5,427 bases of DNA from assembly GCA_002308235.1 (NCBI GenBank), contig DBVS01000112.1:9768-15194 (forward strand), given 5' to 3'. How positions within the stretch are numbered: position 1 is the stretch's first letter; the number at the start of each line of letters is the position of its first letter. Positions 1-5,427 of this stretch are shown here, in pieces. The translations under genes and the position numbers were made by a program. This stretch comes from Lachnospiraceae bacterium UBA1258 (GTDB lineage: Bacteria; Bacillota; Clostridia; Lachnospirales; Lachnospiraceae). Under the pieces are notes generated by a model, which saw only the letters and a list, made by a program, of their open reading frames with translations, was not told the origin of the DNA and ran no database searches.

Positions 1-492
1 AAGGAAAAGTCGGGAGTATCCCCCAAGGACCTGCATCTCGGCGATATGGTGCGGGTTGTTTCCATGGGTCTTAAGGGAACGGTAAACTCCCTGCCGGACG
101 CCAAGGGTAACCTCTTTATTCAGGCCGGAATCATCAGGTCGCAGGTCAATATCAAGGACCTCGAACTTGTACATGAAGAAACCGTCACCGCACCGGGACT
201 CAGACACAATCCCACGGGCGGCGGACTTAAGATGGCCAAATCCCTTTCGGTTTCCTATGAGTGCAATCTCATCGGAAAGACCGTGGACGAAGCACTGGCA
301 ATCCTCGATAAGTACCTTGACGATGCATATCTTTCCCATTTCACCAGCGTACGTATCGTACACGGTAAAGGAACGGGTACTTTGAGAAACGCGGTTTCTT
401 CGTTCTTAAAGAAATGCAAGTATGTAAAATCATATCGTGCGGGTGAGCACGGCGAAGGTGACGCAGGAGTCACGATAGTTGAATTCAAGTAA
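1..492 (+). CDS. mutS2: MutS2 family protein, C-terminal part (KOW-like and Smr domains), 5' end outside window
   Basis: Frame 1 is open from the left edge to the TAA at 490-492, giving the last 163 residues; the MutS-like ATPase core lies upstream. Residues about 10-57 (LHLGDMVRV onward) form the small beta-barrel (KOW-like) domain that precedes Smr in MutS2. Residues about 85-163 are the Smr domain: ECNLIGKTVDEA, then DKYLDDAYLSH, the conserved HGKGTG loop (residues 121-126) and the ending GVTIVEFK. MutS2 proteins are cytoplasmic ATPases, first linked to suppression of recombination; the B. subtilis protein also acts on stalled or collided ribosomes (RqcU). The Smr entry motif reads C-N-L-I-G where the common form is L-D-L-R-G, so the Asp and Arg are replaced while the HGKGTG loop is intact. 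Family assignment is firm from domain order; activity of this Smr domain is uncertain. Confidence 0.92.
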   Translation, partial: KEKSGVSPKDLHLGDMVRVVSMGLKGTVNSLPDAKGNLFIQAGIIRSQVNIKDLELVHEETVTAPGLRHNPTGGGLKMAKSLSVSYECNLIGKTVDEALAILDKYLDDAYLSHFTSVRIVHGKGTGTLRNAVSSFLKKCKYVKSYRAGEHGEGDAGVTIVEFK

Positions 493-495
493 TCA

Positions 496-508
496 CGGGC
501 TATGCCCG
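496..508 (+). other. Small perfect hairpin just after the mutS2 stop
   Basis: CGGGC (496-500) pairs perfectly with GCCCG (504-508) around a TAT loop. The upstream candidate ATG of the response regulator (502-504) begins in this loop. No T-run follows, so this is not an intrinsic terminator. It may be chance, but it weakens the case for translation starting at 502. Confidence 0.3.
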
Positions 509-512
509 GAAC

Positions 513-517
513 GGGGG
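513..517 (+). promoter_or_regulatory. G-rich ribosome binding site that decides the response-regulator start
   Basis: GGGGG lies 5 bases before the ATG at 523. The alternative in-frame ATG at 502 has only the weak CGGGC before it, and that sequence is part of a potential hairpin. The site is not a classical AGGAGG, so the call rests on spacing and on the normal receiver-domain N-terminus it produces. Confidence 0.45.
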
Positions 518-522
518 CGTTA

Positions 523-1248
523 ATGGTTAATCGGCAGAAAATACTTATAGTTGACGACGACAACAATATAGCGGAACTGGTTTCTTTGTATCTTATCAAG
601 GAATGCTTTGAGACTAAGATCGTAAATGACGGCGAGTCGGCGCTTGACGCCTTTGATTCCTATGCGCCGGATCTGGTGCTCCTGGACCTGATGCTCCCGG
701 GCATCGACGGATATCAGGTATGCCGTGAGATAAGGTCCAAGTCTCAGGTGCCGGTTATCATGATCTCCGCCAAGGGAGAGGTTTTTGACAAGGTGCTGGG
801 GCTTGAACTGGGAGCCGATGACTACATGGAAAAGCCTTTCGACACCAAGGAATTGGTGGCGAGGGTAAAGGCAGTTCTTCGCAGGACCAAACAGACCGCC
901 CCCGTGGTGGTGACCACCGGAGACCGTTGTGTTGCTTATCCCGATCTTACCATCAATCTTACGAATTATTCCGTTGTGTATAACGGCGAAAACGTGGAAA
1001 TGCCGCCGAAAGAACTGGAATTGCTGTATTTCCTCGCATCAACCCCCAACCACGTTTTCACCAGAGAACATCTTCTTGATAAGATCTGGGGCTATGAGTA
1101 TGTGGGCGGAACCCGTACCGTGGACGTTCACATCAAGAGGCTCCGCGAGAAGATCAAAGACCACGAGATGTGGAAAATAAGTACAATCTGGAGCGTCGGT
1201 TATAAATTCGAGACCAAGTGCGCGCCCCTTTCAAAGGCCGATGAATAG
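523..1248 (+). CDS. OmpR/PhoB-family two-component response regulator
   Basis: A cytoplasmic DNA-binding transcription regulator of 241 residues, a normal length for the family. The receiver domain (about 5-118) has the acidic pocket at D11-D13 after KILIV, the phospho-acceptor Asp55 in LVLLDLMLPGIDG, Ser82 in the Thr/Ser switch position (MISAKGE) and Lys104 in EKPFD, so it should be phosphorylatable. The winged-helix effector domain (about 138-235) shows PPKELELLYFLA, FTREHLLDKIWGYEY and the recognition-helix stretch RTVDVHIKRLREKI. I prefer ATG 523 to the in-frame ATG at 502: the latter adds seven residues (MPGTGAL) absent from typical receivers and has a poor ribosome site. The stop overlaps the kinase start by 8 bases, so the kinase is its cognate partner with high likelihood. 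Target genes cannot be read from the window; the downstream PDZ protein is a candidate. The exact orthologue is not recognisable, hence no gene symbol. Confidence 0.95.
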   Translation: MVNRQKILIVDDDNNIAELVSLYLIKECFETKIVNDGESALDAFDSYAPDLVLLDLMLPGIDGYQVCREIRSKSQVPVIMISAKGEVFDKVLGLELGADDYMEKPFDTKELVARVKAVLRRTKQTAPVVVTTGDRCVAYPDLTINLTNYSVVYNGENVEMPPKELELLYFLASTPNHVFTREHLLDKIWGYEYVGGTRTVDVHIKRLREKIKDHEMWKISTIWSVGYKFETKCAPLSKADE

Positions 1249-2656
1249 AAGAACCCTGTATTTAAAGTTCATACTGGCATATATCATATTCGGTGTTTTC
1301 GGGACCATTATCGTAAGTTCCTTTGTGTCAAAGACGGTTTACGACAATGTTCTGTCCCGAAAGGCCGAGTCTTATTATCGTGAAGCAACCATCATCGCAA
1401 ATACCTACGCGGCAGACCTTTATCAGACCACCAGGACCCTGGAGGAAGTAAAACAGCAGATAGATGACCTGGATGCCTTTCTTTCTGCGGAAATATGGAT
1501 AATCAACCCTTCGGGAAGAATGATCCTTTCCTCCGGAACGCCCCTTAATCTGGACGAAGCAGTGGTGGTGGAGGGCTTTGACCCTATGATCACCGGAAAC
1601 GATCTGTACACCACCGGGACGTTTTTCGGAACCTTTGACAGGGAAATGTTAAGCGTAATCGCGCCCATCACCGGAGACTACAGGGTGAAGGGATATGTTG
1701 TGATCCACGTGACCATCAATGACATTGAGGCGGAAGTCGACAGCTTTATGCGGGTCGCATACCTGCTTTTGGTGATCCTTCTCCTTCTTTCTTTGATAAT
1801 ACTGGTTTTCTTTACCGAGGTTGTTTATATTCCGCTAAGAAAGATCACGGAGGCCACGGAACAATATGCCTCGGGAAATCTGCACTACGAACTGAACGTG
1901 GAGACCCGGGACGAAATGGGATATCTGGCAGCCACCCTTTCATATATGGCAAGTGAGATCGCCCGTTCCGAAGATAACCAGAAAAAATTTATCGCTAATG
2001 TATCTCACGATTTCAGATCGCCCCTTACATCCATAAGAGGTTATCTGGAGGCCATGCTTGACGGAACGATACCGCCGGAGATGACAGAGAAATATCTCGG
2101 AATCGTTTTAAGCGAGACCGAGCGGCTGACTAAACTTACCAACAGCCTTCTTTCTCTTAACAACCTGAACATGAAGGGCATGGTGCTGGAGCTTACCGAG
2201 TTTGATATAAACAGCGTTATCAGAAACACGGTGGCAACCTTCGAAGGAACCTGTGAGAAAAAGGGAATAAGCATAGATCTCGTGCTGACGGGGGATGTTC
2301 TTTTGGTTAACGCTGACGAGACCAAGATCGGGCAGGTGCTTTATAACCTGCTTGATAATGCGATCAAATTCTCGCATCACAATTCGTCGATCCGTATAGA
2401 AACGACAGAGAAGCATTCCAAGGTCTTTGTTTCGGTGAAGGACTTTGGTATAGGAATTCCGAAGGATGAAGTAAAGCTTGTATTTGACAGGTTTTACAAG
2501 TCCGATCTTTCAAGGGGTAAGGACAAAAAGGGTACAGGTCTGGGACTCGCCATCACAAAGGAGATCATCAATGCCCACAACGAGCACATAAACGTGATAA
2601 GCACGGAGGGTGTGGGCAGCGAATTTATTTTCTCTCTTGCAAAGGTGGACGACTGA
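1241..2656 (+). CDS. Membrane sensor histidine kinase with PDC/CACHE-like extracytoplasmic domain and HAMP
   Basis: A 471-residue sensor kinase predicted to phosphorylate the regulator encoded just upstream. Order: first membrane helix about 8-30; extracytoplasmic sensor region about 31-170, whose AEIWIINPSGRMILSSG and later SVIAPI...GYVVIHV strands resemble a PDC/CACHE fold; second membrane helix about 172-197; HAMP about 197-245; HisKA dimerisation domain with phospho-acceptor His256 in VSHDFRSPLTSIRGY; HATPase domain about 355-467 with N box (QVLYNLLDNAIKF, Asn369 and Asn373), G1 box DFGIGIP (401-407), F box FDRFYKSD and G2 box GTGLGLAI (431-438). All catalytic boxes are intact. The H-box has Asp257 where Glu is commoner, a conservative change. 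The ATG lies in ATGAATAG, overlapping the regulator stop, which suggests translational coupling; an AAAGG at 1233-1237 is only 3 bases away and poorly placed. The ligand is unknown. The adjacent extracytoplasmic PDZ protein could be an accessory sensor, which is inference. Confidence 0.95.
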   Translation: MNRRTLYLKFILAYIIFGVFGTIIVSSFVSKTVYDNVLSRKAESYYREATIIANTYAADLYQTTRTLEEVKQQIDDLDAFLSAEIWIINPSGRMILSSGTPLNLDEAVVVEGFDPMITGNDLYTTGTFFGTFDREMLSVIAPITGDYRVKGYVVIHVTINDIEAEVDSFMRVAYLLLVILLLLSLIILVFFTEVVYIPLRKITEATEQYASGNLHYELNVETRDEMGYLAATLSYMASEIARSEDNQKKFIANVSHDFRSPLTSIRGYLEAMLDGTIPPEMTEKYLGIVLSETERLTKLTNSLLSLNNLNMKGMVLELTEFDINSVIRNTVATFEGTCEKKGISIDLVLTGDVLLVNADETKIGQVLYNLLDNAIKFSHHNSSIRIETTEKHSKVFVSVKDFGIGIPKDEVKLVFDRFYKSDLSRGKDKKGTGLGLAITKEIINAHNEHINVISTEGVGSEFIFSLAKVDD

Positions 2657-2665
2657 CGGACCGTC

Positions 2666-2671
2666 GGGAGG
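2666..2671 (+). promoter_or_regulatory. Ribosome binding site fixing the start of the HtrA-like gene
   Basis: GGGAGG lies 4 bases before the ATG at 2676 and just after the kinase stop (2654-2656). It supports ATG 2676 over the in-frame ATG at 2610, which lies within the kinase coding region and would prefix 22 residues before the charged cytoplasmic tail. Confidence 0.7.
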
Positions 2672-2675
2672 TTAT

Positions 2676-4040
2676 ATGAACCGGGAAGATAAAGAAAATA
2701 AAGAAAAGCGCGAAACGGTTGAAGAGCAGGACAAATATGTCTTTATGCGCGAAGAGATAAAGAGAAGGCCCATCAACAAGCACAAGCTTGCGAGAAACAC
2801 GCTGCTGGCGGCTGTTTCCGCGGTGGTTTTCGGACTGGTGGCCTGCCTTACTTTTGCTTTGTTATCGCCCTTTGTACTTTCAAGGATCAATAAGGGCAAT
2901 ACTCCTGCCACGTCGGCACCCCGTGTATCGATCCCGGAAGACACAATCGAAGACGAGATGGCGCCGGAGGACATGCTGATCACTCACGAGGAGCCGGAGA
3001 TCGACTTAAGCAAGTACGAATTTCTTGAAGAGGAAGAGGTCAGGGCCCTTCTTGAAGAGGTAAAGTTTTCCCTGAACGATTACCAGGATCTGTACAAGTC
3101 CCTTTCTTCCATCGGTGCGGCGGCCCTTAAATCCGTCGTCAGGGTCACACCCGTAAAACAAAGCACGGACTGGTTTAACAACATTACCCAGAGCTCCAGC
3201 GAACTGTCGGGACTGATCGTTGCGGATAACGGAAGTAACCTTTACGTCCTTACGAATTATTCAAAGCTTACGGGCGCGGACTCCATCATCGTGACCTTTG
3301 CAAACGGTATCAAGGCAGAAGCCGAGCTGGTGAAAAGCGATGAAAGTACAGGCCTTTGCGCACTGGCGATTTCTGCCGACAAGATCAACGAACTGACCAG
3401 GAACAGCATTGAGGTTGCTTCTTTCGGAAGTTCGACACAGAACAGTCTGGTGGGTTCCCCGGTTATTGCCGTCGGAAGTCCTTCGGGAATCTACGGCTCC
3501 ATGAACTACGGGATCGTAACCTCGAATTCCCAGAGGATAAGTGTTGTGGACTATTATTACAAGCACCTGACCACCGATATGTACGGAAGTCAGTCCGCAA
3601 CGGGAATACTTATAAATCTTCGCGGTGAAGTCGTGGGGATGATCGATACCAAATTTAATTCAAACGATGCAAGGAATCTTATCTGTGCCATCGGAATAAC
3701 CGAGCTTAAAAGGACCATCGCGACCCTTTCAAACGGTGAAGAGATACCCTACTTCGGCATTAACGGAGGTGATGTGCCGGTAGAAGCGGTTTCAATGTAC
3801 GGAGCCCCCGAGGGCGTTTTCGTTAAATCCCTTGAGATGGATTCACCCGCCCTGGCCGCAGGGATCCAAAGCGGAGACATAATAGTCCGTTTTAACGATG
3901 CGATCCTTTATCGTTTCTCGGATTATGTGAATGCCTTAAGAAATACCCAGGTGGGGCATACGGTCACGGTGGTGGTTTACAGGTCAACGCAGGACACTTA
4001 CAGGGAAATGACCTTTGAGGTTGTAATCGAAGGAAAATGA
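2676..4040 (+). CDS. Membrane-anchored HtrA-like (S1C-fold) PDZ protein, probably a catalytically dead pseudoprotease
   Basis: A protein of 454 residues with HtrA/DegP architecture: a highly charged cytoplasmic tail (1-40), one membrane helix (about 41-69), an acidic extracytoplasmic linker (about 88-130, including EFLEEEEV), a trypsin-like domain (about 145-350) and a PDZ domain (about 358-452; GVFVKSLEMDSPA, GIQSGDIIVRFND). Scaffold landmarks of the protease fold remain: VLTN, SDESTGLCALAI, VIAVGSPSG, NYGIVTS, LTTD and LINLRGEVVGM. The catalytic positions do not. The His site (TNNH in active HtrA) reads TNYS (Ser196), the Asp site (TDLA) reads TGLC (Gly226), and the nucleophile motif (GNSGGPL) reads QSATGIL (Ala308, or Ser307 if the gap is shifted). 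Proteolysis is therefore unlikely; peptide or misfolded-protein binding is the likelier role. The reading frame is intact, with no frameshift, so it is not a decaying pseudogene. It starts 19 bases after the kinase gene, suggesting a shared transcript and a role in envelope sensing. Homology to HtrA is confident; loss of activity is a motif-level judgement. Confidence 0.88.
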   Translation: MNREDKENKEKRETVEEQDKYVFMREEIKRRPINKHKLARNTLLAAVSAVVFGLVACLTFALLSPFVLSRINKGNTPATSAPRVSIPEDTIEDEMAPEDMLITHEEPEIDLSKYEFLEEEEVRALLEEVKFSLNDYQDLYKSLSSIGAAALKSVVRVTPVKQSTDWFNNITQSSSELSGLIVADNGSNLYVLTNYSKLTGADSIIVTFANGIKAEAELVKSDESTGLCALAISADKINELTRNSIEVASFGSSTQNSLVGSPVIAVGSPSGIYGSMNYGIVTSNSQRISVVDYYYKHLTTDMYGSQSATGILINLRGEVVGMIDTKFNSNDARNLICAIGITELKRTIATLSNGEEIPYFGINGGDVPVEAVSMYGAPEGVFVKSLEMDSPALAAGIQSGDIIVRFNDAILYRFSDYVNALRNTQVGHTVTVVVYRSTQDTYREMTFEVVIEGK

Positions 4041-4060
4041 TATAAAGAAAGGCAATAAAC

Positions 4061-5005
4061 ATGAGATTTATCAGTGAGTTAAAGATCGGAGATCACGTTT
4101 CGGGGATTTATCTTTGCAAAAGCAAGTCATCCGCCGTTACCAAGACCGGAAAGCCCTACGACAGCATGGTTCTTCAGGATAAAACGGGAGCCATCGACGG
4201 AAAGATCTGGGATGTGGGAAGCGCGGGAATTGCGGAATTCGAACCCCTGGACTATGTGGATATAGTCGCCGATGTGGTGGATTTTAACGGCCCCCAGTTA
4301 AACGTTAAGCGCGTCCGTGTCTGCTCCGAGGGAGAGTACGATCCGAAGGACTACCTTCCCGTGAGCGAAAGAGACAATGACGAAATGTATAAAGAACTTC
4401 TGGGCCTTATCGGAGGGATCTCCAACGTACATTTAAAGGCCCTTCTCGAAGAGTTTTTCGTAAACGACGAGGAATTCATCAAAAAGTTCCGTTTTTCAAG
4501 CGCTGCGAAGAGCGTACACCATTGCTTTGTGGGCGGACTTTTGGAGCATACTCTTTCCGTTGCGGGACTCTGTAAGATGTATGCAAAGAAATATACCTTC
4601 TTAAAGGGTGATCTGCTCATTACCGCCGCACTTTTGCATGATGTGGGAAAGGTAAGGGAATTCTCTGCTTTCCCCGAAAACGATTACACAGACGAGGGAA
4701 ATCTGCTCGGCCATATCGTTATGGGTGCCGAAATGGTCAGTGAAAAAGCAAAGTTTGTGGAGGGATTTCCCAAGAGTCTTGAAAACGAACTTAAGCACTG
4801 CATTCTTGCGCACCACGGGAAGCTGGAGTTCGGCTCGCCCAAGAAGCCTGCCCTGGCAGAGGCGGTTGCTTTGAACTACGCTGACGATCTGGACGCAAAA
4901 ATGGAAACCTTTAAGGAAATCCTTTTCAGTACCGCCGAAACCGGATGGCTTGGCTACAACAAGCTTTTTGAGACGAATTTAAGGGCGACAAAAGCCGAGG
5001 AGTAA
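4061..5005 (+). CDS. yhaM: YhaM-family 3'-5' exoribonuclease (OB fold plus HD domain)
   Basis: A cytoplasmic nuclease of 314 residues, the usual length for the YhaM/Cbf1 family, which trims RNA (and single-stranded DNA in vitro) from the 3' end in Gram-positive bacteria. The N-terminal OB-fold nucleic-acid-binding domain (about 1-90) shows the family pattern MVLQDKTGAIDGKIWD and VDIVADVVDFNGPQLNV. The HD-type metal-dependent domain (about 145-285) carries His163 in GGLLEHTLSV, the His193-Asp194 pair in ALLHDVGKV, His218 in GHIVMGAEMV, His251-His252 in ILAHHGKLEFGSPKKP, and Asp275-Asp276 in LNYADDLDAKM, so the metal ligands appear complete. An AAAGG (4048-4052) 8 bases before the ATG serves as ribosome site. 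It follows the HtrA-like gene by 20 bases and precedes the rRNA methyltransferase gene by 3, so it probably shares their transcript. Nothing is unusual in length or motifs. Confidence 0.92.
   Translation: MRFISELKIGDHVSGIYLCKSKSSAVTKTGKPYDSMVLQDKTGAIDGKIWDVGSAGIAEFEPLDYVDIVADVVDFNGPQLNVKRVRVCSEGEYDPKDYLPVSERDNDEMYKELLGLIGGISNVHLKALLEEFFVNDEEFIKKFRFSSAAKSVHHCFVGGLLEHTLSVAGLCKMYAKKYTFLKGDLLITAALLHDVGKVREFSAFPENDYTDEGNLLGHIVMGAEMVSEKAKFVEGFPKSLENELKHCILAHHGKLEFGSPKKPALAEAVALNYADDLDAKMETFKEILFSTAETGWLGYNKLFETNLRATKAEE
4997..5002 (+). promoter_or_regulatory. Strong ribosome binding site that supports a TTG start
   Basis: GAGGAG lies at the very end of the yhaM reading frame and 6 bases before TTG 5009. 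It is the only good ribosome site near this gene start, and it indicates TTG rather than the in-frame ATG at 5051, which would remove the first strand of the TRAM domain. Confidence 0.75.
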
Positions 5006-5008
5006 CAT

Positions 5009-5427
5009 TTGATATCCAAGAACAGTGAAACAGAGATCCAAATAGAAAGCATGGGTTCCGAGGGAGAAGGCATCGGAAGAACGGACGATGGGCTTACGGT
5101 GTTTGTTGCCGGCGCCATTCCCGGAGACAGGGTTCTGGCTCACATCACGAAGGTGAAGAAGTCTTACGCATACGCAATAATCGCGAAGGTCTTGTCACCT
5201 TCTTCTTTTCGCGTGGAACCAAAGTGTCCCGTTGCATCAAAGTGCGGGGGCTGCACCCTTTTGCACATGGATTACAAAGAACAGCTCAAGCTCAAGGCGG
5301 AGAAGGTCAAAGACTGCATCGAAAGGATCGGCGGGATCAAGAATCCGCCCATGGAGCCTATAGTCGGGGCGGAGAACCTGTATTATTACCGCAATAAGGC
5401 CCAGTTCCCTGTTGGAACGGACAGGGA
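5009..5427 (+). CDS. rlmD: 23S rRNA (uracil-C5)-methyltransferase, RlmD/TrmA family, N-terminal part, runs off right edge
   Basis: The reading frame from TTG 5009 stays open to the right edge (139 codons). The first 60 or so residues are a TRAM RNA-binding domain: EIQIESMGSEGEGIGR, then LTVFVAGAIPGDRV. Next comes the iron-sulfur cysteine cluster Cys73-x5-Cys79-x2-Cys82 (KCPVASKCGGCTLLHM), matching the first three [4Fe-4S] ligands of E. coli RlmD, and then YYYRNKAQFPVG, a hallmark of this family. The SAM-binding methyltransferase domain and the catalytic Cys lie beyond the window. Family members methylate C5 of uracils in 23S rRNA; in Firmicutes one enzyme (RlmCD) may modify both U747 and U1939, so exact site specificity cannot be set here. 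The start is a rare TTG, chosen because a good GAGGAG precedes it and the full TRAM domain follows. Only 3 bases separate it from the yhaM stop, indicating translational coupling. Confidence 0.9.
   Translation, partial: MISKNSETEIQIESMGSEGEGIGRTDDGLTVFVAGAIPGDRVLAHITKVKKSYAYAIIAKVLSPSSFRVEPKCPVASKCGGCTLLHMDYKEQLKLKAEKVKDCIERIGGIKNPPMEPIVGAENLYYYRNKAQFPVGTDR

Noticed and set aside
382..410. Possible promoter inside the mutS2 3' end (TTGAGA, then CTTAAA after 17 bases)
   Set aside because: The -35-like box is fair but the -10 matches TATAAT at only three of six positions and lies within coding sequence; not enough to call.
502..522. ATG 502 as the start of the response regulator
   Set aside because: It adds only MPGTGAL, lacks a good ribosome site and begins in the loop of a possible hairpin; ATG 523 has a G-rich site 5 bases upstream and gives a standard receiver N-terminus.
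255..599. Minus-strand open frames opposite mutS2, the kinase, the HtrA-like gene and yhaM
   Set aside because: They lie antisense to well-supported genes, show no recognisable domain and have the low-complexity Ser/Arg-rich composition typical of shadow frames.
2655..2665. Inverted repeat GACGG-A-CCGTC between the kinase and HtrA-like genes as a terminator or operator
   Set aside because: The stem is only 4 bp with a 3-base loop, has no T-run, and most likely arises by chance next to the ribosome site.
2610..2675. ATG 2610 as the start of the HtrA-like gene
   Set aside because: It would overlap the kinase end by 47 bases and add 22 residues of the kinase sequence read in another frame; ATG 2676 has GGGAGG just upstream.
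3601..4040. HtrA-like gene as a decaying pseudogene
   Set aside because: The frame is uninterrupted over 454 codons, the membrane helix and PDZ domain are well kept and the ribosome site is good; loss is confined to the catalytic positions.
1..5427. CRISPR array, transposon ends, tRNA/rRNA genes or riboswitch
   Set aside because: No direct-repeat array, terminal inverted repeats, transposase or structured RNA was visible, and gene-free gaps are too short to hold them.

Overview
The window is a compact, fully co-directional (+ strand) stretch of bacterial chromosome. It holds six protein-coding genes, two of them cut by the window edges, and no intergenic gap exceeds about 30 bases. Base composition is roughly balanced by eye. 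The protein features (a MutS2 Smr domain with an LIGKT-type motif, an HDFRSPL histidine-kinase box, a YhaM-family nuclease, a TrmA/RlmD-family methyltransferase) and the AGGAGG-like ribosome binding sites point to a Gram-positive Clostridia member, most likely Lachnospiraceae-like. That placement is inference from protein style, not a database result. I see no mobile element, CRISPR array, structural RNA, convincing terminator or sign of recent transfer.

Layout: 1-492 is the 3' end of mutS2 (KOW-like plus Smr domains). 523-1248 is an OmpR/PhoB-type response regulator. 1241-2656 is its histidine kinase, overlapping the regulator by 8 bases. 2676-4040 is a membrane-anchored, HtrA-like trypsin-fold protein with a C-terminal PDZ domain. 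4061-5005 is a YhaM-type 3'-5' exoribonuclease (OB fold plus HD domain). 5009 to the right edge is the 5' part of an RlmD-type 23S rRNA uracil-C5 methyltransferase, which starts with TTG.

How the genes may work together: the outer genes act on ribosomes and RNA (MutS2 on stalled or collided ribosomes, YhaM on RNA ends, RlmD on 23S rRNA). The inner three look like an envelope-sensing module: a two-component pair with an extracytoplasmic sensor domain, followed at once by an extracytoplasmic HtrA-like PDZ protein. The spacing suggests one transcript or overlapping transcripts.

The most notable observation is that the HtrA-like protein appears to have lost all three catalytic residues (His to Ser, Asp to Gly, Ser to Ala by motif alignment) while keeping the trypsin-like scaffold, the membrane anchor and the PDZ domain. 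It therefore looks like a pseudoprotease, perhaps a peptide- or misfolded-protein-binding partner of the adjacent kinase. The rest of the window is ordinary housekeeping and regulatory content.
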